Positions 40,954 through 49,591 of a stretch of DNA of 64,000 nucleotides are shown here, piece by piece. A program made the translations under genes and the position numbers. The notes beneath the pieces were generated by a model that saw only the letters and a program-made list of their open reading frames with translations, ran no database searches and had not been told where the DNA came from. The stretch spans positions 186,001 through 250,000 of the forward strand of contig CAYFKR010000002.1 in assembly GCA_964343835.1 (NCBI GenBank), given 5' to 3'. Positions within the stretch are counted from its first letter, which is position 1. Every line of letters starts with the position of its first letter. This stretch comes from CALEMW01 sp964343835. GTDB lineage: Bacteria > Krumholzibacteriota > Krumholzibacteriia > LZORAL124-64-63.

Positions 40954-42633
40954 TCAACCCTTCCTGAACTGCACCCCTCGCCACTCCGCGAAGAGCGGCT
41001 TCAGCCTGTTGCGCTGGTACTTCCCCGTGCTGGTCACCGGCACGTCCGTGCCGAACACCACCACCTTGGGCCGCTTGTGGTGCGGCAGCTCGACGGCGCA
41101 GGCGGCGATGATGGCGTCGGCGCTCTCGGGTGCGCCGTCGTCCATCACCACGTAGGCCCCGATCTCCTCGCCGTAGACGTCGTTCTCGAAGCCCACCGAC
41201 ACGCCGGCCTTCACGCCGGGCAGGTTCATGAGGATCTCGTCGATCTCCAGGGGCGACACGTTCACGCCGCCGCGGATGATCAGCTCCTTGAGGCGGCCGG
41301 TGATGAAGAAGTAGTCCAGGCCGTCCTCGCCCTGCAGCTTGAAGCCCTCGTCGCCGCTGCGGAACCAGTCGTGAGCGAAGGCGTCGGCGTTGGCCTCGTC
41401 GTTGCGGTAGTAGCCGGTCATCACGTTGTGGCCGCGGATCACGATCTCTCCGCGCTCGCCGTGGGCGACCGGTCGGCCGGCGTCGTCGTGGATGTCCATC
41501 TCGTTGGCGGGGATCGCGCAGCCGATCGATGGGAATCCGTGGTCGCCGAGCCAGCCGCGGTGCACGTCGTCGTCCAGACCCACGGGCAGGAAGCACGAGT
41601 AGCAGGTGGTCTCGCTCAGGCCGTAGCCGTGCATGATGCGCAGGCCGAAGCGGTCCTGGAACTGGAGGGCCAGCTCCACCGTCAGCGGGCCCGCGCCGCA
41701 GATGATGTGGCGGAATGCAGAGAGGTCCAGCCCCTCAGCCGACACGCCGGCCTGCAGCAGGAACGACAGCAGGGTGGGCACCACGCTCACCACGCCGATG
41801 CGCTCGGACGCGAGGCGCGGCAGGAAATCGCCCGTGTGGAACTTGCGGTTGAGCACCGCGGTGCCGCCGTAGGCGAAGGGCGTGACCAGCGTCACGATGG
41901 TGCCGTTGACGTGGTGGATGGGCAGCACGCACATCATGCGCTCGCCCGGTTCCATGCCGTGCCAGCGGGCGATCTGGGCCGCGTCCACCAGCAGATTCGA
42001 CTGGGTCAGCACCACGCCCTTGGGGTGGCCGGTGGTACCGCTGGTGTAGACGATGAGGGCCTCGTCGTCGGGGTCGGCGGCCAGGTCGGTCAGGGGCTCG
42101 TGGGCCAGGGCGTCGGCAAAGGCCGGCAGCTCGTCCGCTTCGCCTCCGCACACGACGAACGTCGCCAGCCCGGGCAGCGCATCGCCCAGCTCCAGCATCC
42201 GCTCCAGGTACTCCACCCGCACGAAGGCCAGCTTGGCCAGGCTGTTGTCCAGGATGTAGACGACGCGGTCGTCGTCCTCTCCCACGTTGATGGGCACCAC
42301 CACGGCGCCCAGGCTCCAGGCGGCCAGGTACTGGACGACGGTGTCGTCGTGATTGTGGGCCACGGTGGCCACGCGGTCGCCGCGGCCGATGCCGACGTCG
42401 CGCAGGAAGCCGGCCACGCGGGCCACGGCGTCGGCCAGCTCGGCGTAGGTGCGGGCGCGGCGGGAGCCGTCGTCATCCAGGTAGACCAGGGCCTCCTGGT
42501 CGGGGCGGTCGGCCAGACGGGCCGCGAGCATGGCCGGTACGGTGGCGTGGTCGCGGAAGGCGTCGGGGTCGGGGGCGCCCGGCAGGGTGCGGGCGGCGGC
42601 GATCCTGTCGAGGGGGGTCCGGTCGGCAGTCAT
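40954..42633 (-). CDS. AMP-forming acyl-CoA synthetase (ligase), class I
   Basis: 559 residues. The ANL superfamily hallmarks are all present: P-loop YTSGTTGHPKG (about residue 195), IHHVNGT, GYGLSETT, the GEIVIRGHNVMTGYY hinge region, FFITGRLKELIIRGGVNVSP, and the catalytic Lys in VPVTSTGKYQRNRL near the end. It activates a carboxylate to acyl-adenylate and then acyl-CoA. The substrate cannot be determined: fatty or aromatic acids are both possible, and the aromatic catabolic operon nearby makes an aromatic or branched acid worth testing. It is a single gene, convergent with the cyclase. The start lacks a strong ribosome site (CTGGAACCGCC). Confidence 0.87.
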   Translation of the reverse strand: MTADRTPLDRIAAARTLPGAPDPDAFRDHATVPAMLAARLADRPDQEALVYLDDDGSRRARTYAELADAVARVAGFLRDVGIGRGDRVATVAHNHDDTVVQYLAAWSLGAVVVPINVGEDDDRVVYILDNSLAKLAFVRVEYLERMLELGDALPGLATFVVCGGEADELPAFADALAHEPLTDLAADPDDEALIVYTSGTTGHPKGVVLTQSNLLVDAAQIARWHGMEPGERMMCVLPIHHVNGTIVTLVTPFAYGGTAVLNRKFHTGDFLPRLASERIGVVSVVPTLLSFLLQAGVSAEGLDLSAFRHIICGAGPLTVELALQFQDRFGLRIMHGYGLSETTCYSCFLPVGLDDDVHRGWLGDHGFPSIGCAIPANEMDIHDDAGRPVAHGERGEIVIRGHNVMTGYYRNDEANADAFAHDWFRSGDEGFKLQGEDGLDYFFITGRLKELIIRGGVNVSPLEIDEILMNLPGVKAGVSVGFENDVYGEEIGAYVVMDDGAPESADAIIAACAVELPHHKRPKVVVFGTDVPVTSTGKYQRNRLKPLFAEWRGVQFRKG

Positions 42634-42747
42634 GGCGGTTCCAGGGGGCTGGCGGTGGGAGCTCAGGATACCGTTGCCGGTCCGCCCGACCCTGGTATCG
42701 CGACGATCTTTTCACGAATTCATCCATCAGTGTCCGTCATGGCCCGA

Positions 42748-44013
42748 TCAGCGTGCAATCACCAACTTGCGTGCCACGGATCCGGACCCCGCCTCCAGCC
42801 TGGCCAGATACACGCCCTCCGCTGCAGCCCGCCCCGCTCCGTCACGCCCATCCCAGGCCAGCGAATGCACGCCGGCGTCCAGGCCGGGCCGCTCGAGTCT
42901 CCTGACGAGCCTGCCGCGCTGGTCGTACACCCCCAGCACCACGTCTCCGGGTTCCCGCAGCGAGAAGTGGAAGACGGTGCTGCCGCCGGAAGGGTTGGGA
43001 ACGGCGCCTGCGAACGACACCATGGTCGTCGGGCCGGCGCCCGGCTCCACGGCCGTCGTTGGCGCATCGGTCAGGAAGGTGAAGTCGTCGGCCCAGACGT
43101 AGAAGGCCTGGCCCACCTTGCCGTCGGTCTCCTCGTACCGGAACGACTGGAATCCGCCGGGCGTGGCGTCGATGACGCCCATGAAGTTGAAGTCGAAGGT
43201 CGTCCAGCCGCCGAGGGGCGCTCCGTCGTCCAGGATGATCTCCACGGTCGCGCCGTAGATGCCCCGGACCCAGCCGCCGACCCCGTGCAGGGTGGGACCG
43301 GTGGGCTCCCGGGTCCCCGTCCAACCGTCGTTGTACAGGCAGTGGGGAGCGGGATTGTCGACGTCGCACTCCCCCACCGAGCCCGTGGCGTAGCCGTGCT
43401 CGAAGTCGAACACGCCGTATTGACCGGTGCGGGCCGGGCCGTTGCCGGTGGTGATCCTGTTCCAGGCGGGATCGTACCAGTGGTTGGACGTCCAGCGGAT
43501 CCCCTGGCTGACGACGGCGTCGGCATCATACGGCGAGCGGGCGACGCCCCAGGCCGCGTCGTCCTCGAACCCCTCGGTGAAGGAGTAGAGGCCCAGCTCC
43601 GCCGCCTTGCGCAAGTACTCGCTCTCGCTCCAGCAGGCGTACACGTCGGGACCGCCTTCGCAGGCTGACAGCACGACCACCGCCTCGGCGGTCACGGCGC
43701 CGAACACGGCGCGGTAGGTGAACGTGTCGCGGCCGTCGAATCCCGGCCCGGCGTCGTAGGTGAACGAGCCGTCCGCGGCCAGGACGAGGGTCCCCAGGGC
43801 GGCGTCGGTCACGACCTCGGCCACGGCACCCATCTCGAAGGCGTTCTCGTCATCCAGGATGTCGTTGTCGAGAACGCCGGGGAACTCCACCACGCAGGTC
43901 ACACCCCTGGGGACGAAGAATTCGTCGTCGAAGGCTTCGAGCACCTGGGCGGTCGAAGGAGCGGCGATCATCATGGCAAGCAGAACGGAACCGAGGGACG
44001 TGAAGAGGCGCAT
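42748..44013 (-). CDS. Secreted protein with cadherin-like repeat and FlgD/T9SS-like C-terminal module
   Basis: 421 residues; ATG with GGAGGATGACGTT upstream and a signal peptide (residues 1-22, ending STAQ). Residues about 25-115 are a bacterial Ig/cadherin-like unit (DNDILDDENAF, GTLVLAADGSFTYDAGPGFDGRDTFTYRA). Residues about 120-330 form a predicted beta-sandwich with many aromatic residues and a paired-Cys region (ECDVDNPAPHCLYNDGW), unassigned. The C-terminal about 75 residues (STVFHFSLREPGDVVLGVYDQRGRLVRRL...DGRDGAGRAAAEGVYLARLEAG...KLVIAR) match FlgD-Ig/type A sorting modules, which direct export or surface attachment. Probably an extracellular carbohydrate- or matrix-binding protein; no catalytic residues are identified. 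Confidence 0.75.
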   Translation of the reverse strand: MRLFTSLGSVLLAMMIAAPSTAQVLEAFDDEFFVPRGVTCVVEFPGVLDNDILDDENAFEMGAVAEVVTDAALGTLVLAADGSFTYDAGPGFDGRDTFTYRAVFGAVTAEAVVVLSACEGGPDVYACWSESEYLRKAAELGLYSFTEGFEDDAAWGVARSPYDADAVVSQGIRWTSNHWYDPAWNRITTGNGPARTGQYGVFDFEHGYATGSVGECDVDNPAPHCLYNDGWTGTREPTGPTLHGVGGWVRGIYGATVEIILDDGAPLGGWTTFDFNFMGVIDATPGGFQSFRYEETDGKVGQAFYVWADDFTFLTDAPTTAVEPGAGPTTMVSFAGAVPNPSGGSTVFHFSLREPGDVVLGVYDQRGRLVRRLERPGLDAGVHSLAWDGRDGAGRAAAEGVYLARLEAGSGSVARKLVIAR

Positions 44014-44091
44014 AACGTCATCCTCCAGGCGAGTTCGCTGAACGGCGGGGATATCAGAGTAATTCAGTATAACATAGGCTTGGGCCGGCGA

Positions 44092-44703
44092 TCACCGTTT
44101 CCGCTCGATCGTGAACCGCTCCCCCATCTTCGTGTACTCGGCCCCGGCCAGACGCCCCACCGGTTTCATGAGCCCGGTGTCGATGCGGCCGTCCTCGAGC
44201 AGGTCGTCGCGCACATGGAACCGCACGACCTCGCCGATCACCAGGGCGCCGCCGCCGGCCTCCTCGGCTCCCAGATCCACGATCTGCGTGAGCCGGCACT
44301 CCATGCTCACGGGCGATTCGGCGACGCGCGGGGCCGAGACAACCTCGCAGGCCGCCGTCGTCAGGCCCGTCTCGGCGAACTCGTCCACATCGGGGGCGAA
44401 CTCCACGGCCGTGTCGTTGGCCCGTTCCACCAGCTCCTCCGTCACCACGTTCACCACGAACTCGCCCGTGGCGCGGATGTTGCGGATGGTGTCCTTCTCC
44501 TGACCGTCGCTGAAGCGGCGCAGGGGCGCGAAGACCACCGTCGGGGGCGAGGGGACCGCACCGGTGAAGAACGAGAACGGAGCGAGGTTGGGCACTCCCG
44601 CCTCGTCCACGGTGGAGACGAAGGCGATGGGCCGCGGCACCACCGAGCCGATGAGCAGCTTGTAGTTGGCGCGGAGGTCCTGCTTGGCGGGGTCGATGAT
44701 CAC
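44092..44703 (-). CDS. Flavin reductase-like (split-barrel FMN-binding) protein
   Basis: 203 residues from the GTG overlapping the stop of hmgA (GTGA). It has a split-barrel FMN fold: NYKLLIGSVVPRPIAFVSTVDEAGVPNLAPFSFFTGAV (FMN-phosphate binding), KDTIRNIRATGEFVVNVVTEEL, then AESPVSMECRLTQIVDLG. This is the family of flavin reductases and related FMN oxidoreductases. It is the last gene of the tyrosine operon, tightly coupled to homogentisate dioxygenase. It may supply reduced flavin or act on a pathway intermediate or by-product. That role is inferred from position only. Confidence 0.85.
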   Translation of the reverse strand: MIIDPAKQDLRANYKLLIGSVVPRPIAFVSTVDEAGVPNLAPFSFFTGAVPSPPTVVFAPLRRFSDGQEKDTIRNIRATGEFVVNVVTEELVERANDTAVEFAPDVDEFAETGLTTAACEVVSAPRVAESPVSMECRLTQIVDLGAEEAGGGALVIGEVVRFHVRDDLLEDGRIDTGLMKPVGRLAGAEYTKMGERFTIERKR

Positions 44704-45863
44704 TGGTCGTCTCCCGTGCTCCAGCTCAGGGGGTAGTCGGGGTCGTCGGCGTCGCCGGCGGCCCTCGCGAGGGTCAGGGGCGCGAAGGTGTCGATCATCA
44801 CCGCCAGCTCCACGGTGTCCTTCGCCCCCAGCGACGGCTCCAGCAGCCCCGGCTGCGGCCCGTGCGGGAAGCCCATGGGGTGCAGCGTCAGCGACTCGCT
44901 CTCGATGCCCTTGCGGCTCATGAAGTTGCCCTCCACGTAGTAGAGGATCTCGTCGCTGTCCACGTTGCTGTGGGCGTAGGGGATGGGGATGGCGTCGTCG
45001 TGGAAGTCGAACAGGCGCGGCACGAACGAGCAGATCACGAAACCCGGGCCGGTGAACGTCACGTGCACCGGGGGCGGCAGGTGGACCTTGCCCACCGCGG
45101 GCATGAAGTCGTTGATGTTGAAGGCCCACGGGTAGTAGAAGCCGTCCCAGCCCACCAGGTCGAAGGGATGATGGCCCAGCACCGAGGTCTGCACCTTCTC
45201 CCCCACCTTGATCTTCACGGTGAACTCGCCGCGCTCGTCCACGGGGTCACGCAGCTCGGGGGTCCGCAGGTCGCGCTCGCAGTAGGGGGCGTGCTCCAGG
45301 AGCTGGCCCCACTGGTTGCGGAAGTGCTTCGGGGTCTCGACCGGGCCCGCCGACTCGGTGATCAGCAGCTTCACGCGGCCGTCGTCGAAGCGCCAGCGGT
45401 GGATCACGCCGCGGGGGATCACCACGTAGTCGCCGGGGCCGAAGGCCAGGTCGCCGAACATGGTCTCCAGCACGCCCGTGCCGTGGTGCACGAACACCAG
45501 CTCGTCGGCCATGCCGTTGCGGTAGAACCAGTCCACGGACTCCATGGGCTCGCAGGTGGATACCGTGACATCGGCGTTGTACGCCAGCACGCGCCTGCCG
45601 TGGAGCCAGTCGCCGCCGCCCTCCAGGGCGAACGTGCGCAGGTGACGGTTGCGGTGGGTCGGGTCGGCCAGGGCCTCCACGCCCAGGATCTCCGTCTCCC
45701 CCACGGCCTTCACGGTGGTGGGCGGGTACAGGTGGTAGACGTTGCTGTAGACGTCGCTGAAGCCCTGCCGGCTCACCAGCTCCTCGTAGGTGTGGCCGCC
45801 AAGGGGCTTGAACACCACGTGCCGCTTGCCCGGCACCTCTCCCTGCTTCACGTAGAAGGGCAT
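44700..45863 (-). CDS. hmgA: Homogentisate 1,2-dioxygenase
   Basis: 387 residues, ATG preceded by GAGGACCGAC. A two-domain cupin: N-terminal jelly roll (MPFYVKQGEVPGKRHVVFKP...VVIPRGVIHRW) and C-terminal catalytic half with AHSNVDSDEILYYVEGNF and LTHPMG-like SLTLHPMGFPHGPQPG. These supply the His, Glu and His ligands of the non-haem Fe(II). It opens the homogentisate ring with O2 to maleylacetoacetate in the cytosol. It is shorter than the about 430-residue human/proteobacterial form, matching the compact bacterial subgroup. It sits third in hpd-fah-hmgA-flavin reductase, ten bases after fah. Confidence 0.93.
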   Translation of the reverse strand: MPFYVKQGEVPGKRHVVFKPLGGHTYEELVSRQGFSDVYSNVYHLYPPTTVKAVGETEILGVEALADPTHRNRHLRTFALEGGGDWLHGRRVLAYNADVTVSTCEPMESVDWFYRNGMADELVFVHHGTGVLETMFGDLAFGPGDYVVIPRGVIHRWRFDDGRVKLLITESAGPVETPKHFRNQWGQLLEHAPYCERDLRTPELRDPVDERGEFTVKIKVGEKVQTSVLGHHPFDLVGWDGFYYPWAFNINDFMPAVGKVHLPPPVHVTFTGPGFVICSFVPRLFDFHDDAIPIPYAHSNVDSDEILYYVEGNFMSRKGIESESLTLHPMGFPHGPQPGLLEPSLGAKDTVELAVMIDTFAPLTLARAAGDADDPDYPLSWSTGDDQ

Positions 45864-45873
45864 GTCGGTCCTC

Positions 45874-46869
45874 TCATGCGGGGTCCGCGACGGTCTGCCG
45901 CAGCACGCCCAGGCGTTCGATCTCCAGTTCCACCACGTCGCCCGGCGCCAGCCAGCCGCCGGCGGCGTCGGGGGTCAGTTCCAGGATGCAGCCGGTGCCC
46001 ACGGTGCCCGAGCCGATCACGTCGCCCGGGTGCAGGGCCGCGCCCCGCGACGCGTGGGCCAGCATCTCGCCGAAGCTCCAGTGGATGTCCTTCCAGTTCC
46101 CCTGTGACAGCACCTCGCCGTTGCGGCGGGCGGTCATGGCCAGGTCGTAACCCTTGCCGTCGCGCGCGTCGGCCAGCTCGTCGGGGGTCACCAGCCAGGG
46201 GCCGATGCCCGTGGCGAAGTCCTTCCCCTTGGCGGGGCCCAGGCCCACCTTCATCTCCTGGCGCTGGAGGTCGCGGGCGGACCAGTCGTTGAGCACGCAG
46301 TAACCGGCCACGACGCTCTCGGCCTCATCCGGATCCAGATCGGCGCCGGCGCGGCCGATCACCGCCCCCACCTCCAGTTCGTAGTCCATCCACGCGCAGC
46401 CGGGCGGCACGGCCACGGCGTCGCCGGGACCGCGCATGACCGCGGGATTGGAGAAGTAGAAGACGGGGATCTCGTACCACTCGGGCACCATCTCCAGGCC
46501 GCGGTGGCCGCGGGCGGTGCGCACGTGCTGCTCGAAGGCGTAGAAGTCGCGGAACGACGGCGGACGCGGCACCGGGGGCAGCAGTCGGACGTCGTCCAGG
46601 GCCAGGATCGCGCGGCGGTCGCCCTCCCGGGCGGTGTCGGGATCGAGCATGCGGCTCGCCCCCACCAGGGTGCGCAGCATGGGCTCGCAGCGGTCCCAGT
46701 CCTCGAGTGCCTCGAGCATGGTGCGCGGCACGCCGGTCCAGTCCTTGGCGCCCATCTGGACGTTGAGGCAGGAGCCGGCCACGTAGACATCGACGATAGT
46801 GTCCGCGCCCCGGACCAGGCCGAGGCGCGGATAATCGCCGTCACGCGAAGTGAAGGAACAGAGCTTCAT
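45874..46869 (-). CDS. Fumarylacetoacetate hydrolase (FAH family)
   Basis: 331 residues; its ATG shares one base with the hpd stop (TGATG). The FAH fold has DYELEVGAVIGRAG (metal-binding Asp/Glu-x-Glu), GYCVLNDWSARDLQRQEMKVGLGPAKGKDFATGIGPWLVTPDEL and ASRGAALHPGDVIGSGTVGTG. The WSARDLQ and K(G)KDF residues are typical of true fumarylacetoacetases. It cleaves fumarylacetoacetate to fumarate and acetoacetate, the last step of tyrosine degradation. It is distinct from the shorter FAH-family paralogue at 52001. No maleylacetoacetate isomerase gene is nearby; one must be elsewhere or be bypassed. Confidence 0.88.
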   Translation of the reverse strand: MKLCSFTSRDGDYPRLGLVRGADTIVDVYVAGSCLNVQMGAKDWTGVPRTMLEALEDWDRCEPMLRTLVGASRMLDPDTAREGDRRAILALDDVRLLPPVPRPPSFRDFYAFEQHVRTARGHRGLEMVPEWYEIPVFYFSNPAVMRGPGDAVAVPPGCAWMDYELEVGAVIGRAGADLDPDEAESVVAGYCVLNDWSARDLQRQEMKVGLGPAKGKDFATGIGPWLVTPDELADARDGKGYDLAMTARRNGEVLSQGNWKDIHWSFGEMLAHASRGAALHPGDVIGSGTVGTGCILELTPDAAGGWLAPGDVVELEIERLGVLRQTVADPA

Positions 46870-47960
46870 CAGAGGTTGCCCCTGCGCTCCTGCTCCCGCT
46901 CGATGCTCTCGAACAGGGCCTTGAAGTTGCCCTTGCCGAAGCTGCGGGCGCCCTTGCGCTCGATGAATTCGTAGAAGAGGGTCGGGCGATCCTGCACGGG
47001 CTTGGTGAAGAGCTGGAGCATGTAGCCCTGGTCGTCGCGGTCCACCAGGATGCCGTACTTCTGGAGCTCCTTGACGTCCTCGTCGATGTCGCCCACGCGG
47101 TCCAGCAGCATCTCGTAGTAGGTGTCGGGCACCTGCAGGAACTCCACGCCGTTGGCCTTCAGCTTGGAGATGGTCGCCACGATGTCGTGGGTGTACATGG
47201 CCAGGTGCTGCACGCCGGCGCCGTAGTTGGCCTCCACGTATTCCTGGATCTGGGACTTCCTGAGGCCGTCGGCGGGCTCGTTGATGGGCATCTTGACGTA
47301 CTCGTTGGGGTTGGCCACCACCACGCTGCGCAGCGCCGTGAACTCGGTGGACACGTCCTTGTCGTCCACGGTCCAGATGCGGTGGAAGCCGAACACGTCC
47401 TCGTACCACTTGACCACGGTCTCCATCTCGCCGTCGCCCTGGTTGCCCACCACGTGGTCGATGAACTCCAGGCCCACGGGCTCCACCGGGGCGGTGGGCT
47501 CGATGGCGTCGTAGCCGGGCAGGAAGGGACCGTCGTAGTCCAGGCGCTGCACGAAGGTGTGCAGGGTGTCGCCGTAGGTCCCGATGGTGGCCAGGATCAC
47601 CTTGCCGTGCTCGTCCTCGATCTCCGTCGGTTCCATCACCGCCGGCGCGCCGTTGGCGGTGGTGTACTCGAACGCCTTGCGGGCGTCGTCCACCAGGAAG
47701 GCCAGGTCGCGCACCGCGTCGCCGTGCTTGGCCAGGTGGGCGTTGTGGGGGTGGTCCTGCGTCATGGGCGTCTCGAGCACCAGGGTGATCTTGCCCTGCC
47801 GCATGACCCAGCACGTCTTGTCCCGGCAGCCGGTCTCGAGGCCCTTGTAGGCCACGGGCGTGAAGCCGAACCGTTCCTGGTAGTAGACGGCCGCCTGCTT
47901 GGCGTTGCCGACGATGAAGCCCACGTGGTCGGTACCCAGGATCTCGAACGGTGCGCTCAT
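46869..47960 (-). CDS. hpd: 4-hydroxyphenylpyruvate dioxygenase
   Basis: 363 residues from the ATG at 47960, with GAGGAGGGCAGCGC upstream; an earlier in-frame ATG has no ribosome site. Two vicinal-oxygen-chelate domains. The Fe(II) ligands in the second half are visible: His in LEFIDHVVGN, His in GAGVQHLAMYT and Glu in PTLFYEFIERKG. The C-terminal gate helix GKGNFKALFESIEREQ is typical. It converts 4-hydroxyphenylpyruvate and O2 to homogentisate. It is the first gene of the operon. An AT-rich candidate promoter (TGGCAA, 17 bp, TTATAT on the minus strand near 47995-48025) lies upstream, next to the flippase terminator. Confidence 0.94.
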   Translation of the reverse strand: MSAPFEILGTDHVGFIVGNAKQAAVYYQERFGFTPVAYKGLETGCRDKTCWVMRQGKITLVLETPMTQDHPHNAHLAKHGDAVRDLAFLVDDARKAFEYTTANGAPAVMEPTEIEDEHGKVILATIGTYGDTLHTFVQRLDYDGPFLPGYDAIEPTAPVEPVGLEFIDHVVGNQGDGEMETVVKWYEDVFGFHRIWTVDDKDVSTEFTALRSVVVANPNEYVKMPINEPADGLRKSQIQEYVEANYGAGVQHLAMYTHDIVATISKLKANGVEFLQVPDTYYEMLLDRVGDIDEDVKELQKYGILVDRDDQGYMLQLFTKPVQDRPTLFYEFIERKGARSFGKGNFKALFESIEREQERRGNL

Positions 47961-48037
47961 GCGCTGCCCTCCTCTGCCTCGATGGTCTGTGTCGGGGAAC
48001 CTGAACATATAAAACCAACGGCGTCTTGATTGCCAGA

Positions 48038-48062
48038 GAAAACGGGAATCATGCCCGTTTTC
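48038..48062 (-). terminator. Intrinsic terminator after the flippase gene
   Basis: Perfect 9-bp stem GAAAACGGG/CCCGTTTTC with a 7-base loop, 15 bases after the flippase stop. The U-rich 3' arm is in the stem. Confidence 0.7.
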
Positions 48063-48077
48063 ACCGATTCCGGCCGA

Positions 48078-49574
48078 TCACGCGCCCTTGCGCAACTCCC
48101 GGATCATGCCCAGATCCTCCGGCCTCATCACCCGCAGCCCGAACACCGCCGCCACATAGAGCACGCCGGTCACCCCGACGGTGGCGAAGAACGCCCCCAG
48201 ATCCGACTCGGGCAGGTGGGTCCAGCCCACGCCCCAACCGGGCGCCACGGTCCGCAGCAGGGCCGCCGTCGCCACCCAGGCCAGCAGCAGGGCCGCCGTG
48301 CCGCCGAGGTGCCCCCGCATCCAGGGTATCCGCAGCCCGGTGTGGCGGATGTAGTGCCGATGCAGCAGGTGGCTCACGAGCTGGCTGACCACCGTGGCGA
48401 TGGCCGCGCCGTCCCATCCCATGCGCGGGATCAGCACCACGTTCAGCCCCACGTTGGTCACCATCACCGCCGACGCCAGCCGCACGAAGGTGTTCTCGCG
48501 CCCCATGGCCAGCAGCACGCGGTTGTACACGTTGTTGGCGGAGTTGAGCACCAGCCCCGCGATCACGATGCGGAACACCGCCACCGCCGGCCCGAACTCG
48601 TCGCCCTCCACGATCAGGCCCATGAGGGTCTCGGCCCCCAGGATGCAGGCCAGGGTGATGGGGAACACCAGCAGGTGCAGGTAGCGCAGGGCGCGGCCCG
48701 CCATGCGCTGGATGTCCTCGATGGGCTTCTCCCCCGTCTCCTTGTAGCGCTGCAGCGACGGGAACAACGCCGTGGCGAAGATCTGCGGGATCATGATCAG
48801 CAGGTCCAGGGGCCGATGCCCCGCACCGTAGATGCCCGCGGCGAACTCGCCCAGCATCTCCATGACCATGATGGTGTCGATCTTGTAGGCGATCATGCCG
48901 AAGGTGGTGGCCAGGAAGATGGGCATGGCCATGCGCACCAGGGTCCGCACGTCGGGACCGCCCGGCTCCGCGCCGCGCCACGGTCCGGTGTTGCGCAGCA
49001 TCAGCGGCACGATCACCACCAGCCGCGCCAGCCGGCTCGCCACGTTGGCCCAGAGGATCCCCATCACGCCGTGGCCCAGGTCGATCCACCACCACGCCAG
49101 GCCGAAGTACACCAGCGCGCTGACGATCTGGCTCCAGGTCTGGTGCTGCACCTTCTCGTGGGCCTGCAGCACGGCGTCGCAGGCCATGCCCACCGTCTCG
49201 ATCAGGATGCCGAGGCCGGTGACCAGGATGGCGGCCCGCACCAGGGAGTCGTAACCCGTCAGGAACACGTAGCCCAGCAGCACGCCGTAGGAGAGCGCCG
49301 CCAGGGTCAGGCGGATGCGCAGCGCCGAGCGGAACACCGCCGCGGTGTGCTCCCGCGCCTTGACGATCTCGCGGGTGGTCAGGGCCCCCAGCCCGAAGTT
49401 GGAGACCACGATCATGATGCTGGTGATGTCCACGGCCGTGGACCACACGCCCGTGCCCTCGGGTCCCTCGAGCCCCGTCAGGCGCCGGAAGATGAAGTAG
49501 CCCAGCAACCGGCCCGAGAACAGGCCGATGGTCAGCAGGGCCGTGTTCTTGGCCACGAAGCGCGATGCCTTCAC
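48078..49574 (-). CDS. Polysaccharide-type flippase (MOP/MATE superfamily, Wzx-like)
   Basis: 498 residues from GTG at 49574 with GGAGACCCC upstream. Twelve to fourteen hydrophobic helices span the protein. Family pointers are an N-terminal FVAKNTALLTIGLFSGRLLGYFIF, an inner MPIFLATTFGMIAYKIDTIMVMEMLG...AGIYGAGHRPLDLLIMIPQIFATALFPSL segment (the repeat start typical of Wzx/MviN proteins) and LNSANNVYNRVLLAMGREN. It would flip lipid-linked oligosaccharides across the inner membrane. It is 17 bases downstream of an outer-membrane barrel gene and no glycosyltransferases are adjacent, so the substrate is open. Confidence 0.85.
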   Translation of the reverse strand: MKASRFVAKNTALLTIGLFSGRLLGYFIFRRLTGLEGPEGTGVWSTAVDITSIMIVVSNFGLGALTTREIVKAREHTAAVFRSALRIRLTLAALSYGVLLGYVFLTGYDSLVRAAILVTGLGILIETVGMACDAVLQAHEKVQHQTWSQIVSALVYFGLAWWWIDLGHGVMGILWANVASRLARLVVIVPLMLRNTGPWRGAEPGGPDVRTLVRMAMPIFLATTFGMIAYKIDTIMVMEMLGEFAAGIYGAGHRPLDLLIMIPQIFATALFPSLQRYKETGEKPIEDIQRMAGRALRYLHLLVFPITLACILGAETLMGLIVEGDEFGPAVAVFRIVIAGLVLNSANNVYNRVLLAMGRENTFVRLASAVMVTNVGLNVVLIPRMGWDGAAIATVVSQLVSHLLHRHYIRHTGLRIPWMRGHLGGTAALLLAWVATAALLRTVAPGWGVGWTHLPESDLGAFFATVGVTGVLYVAAVFGLRVMRPEDLGMIRELRKGA

Positions 49575-49591
49575 GGGGTCTCCATCTGCGG

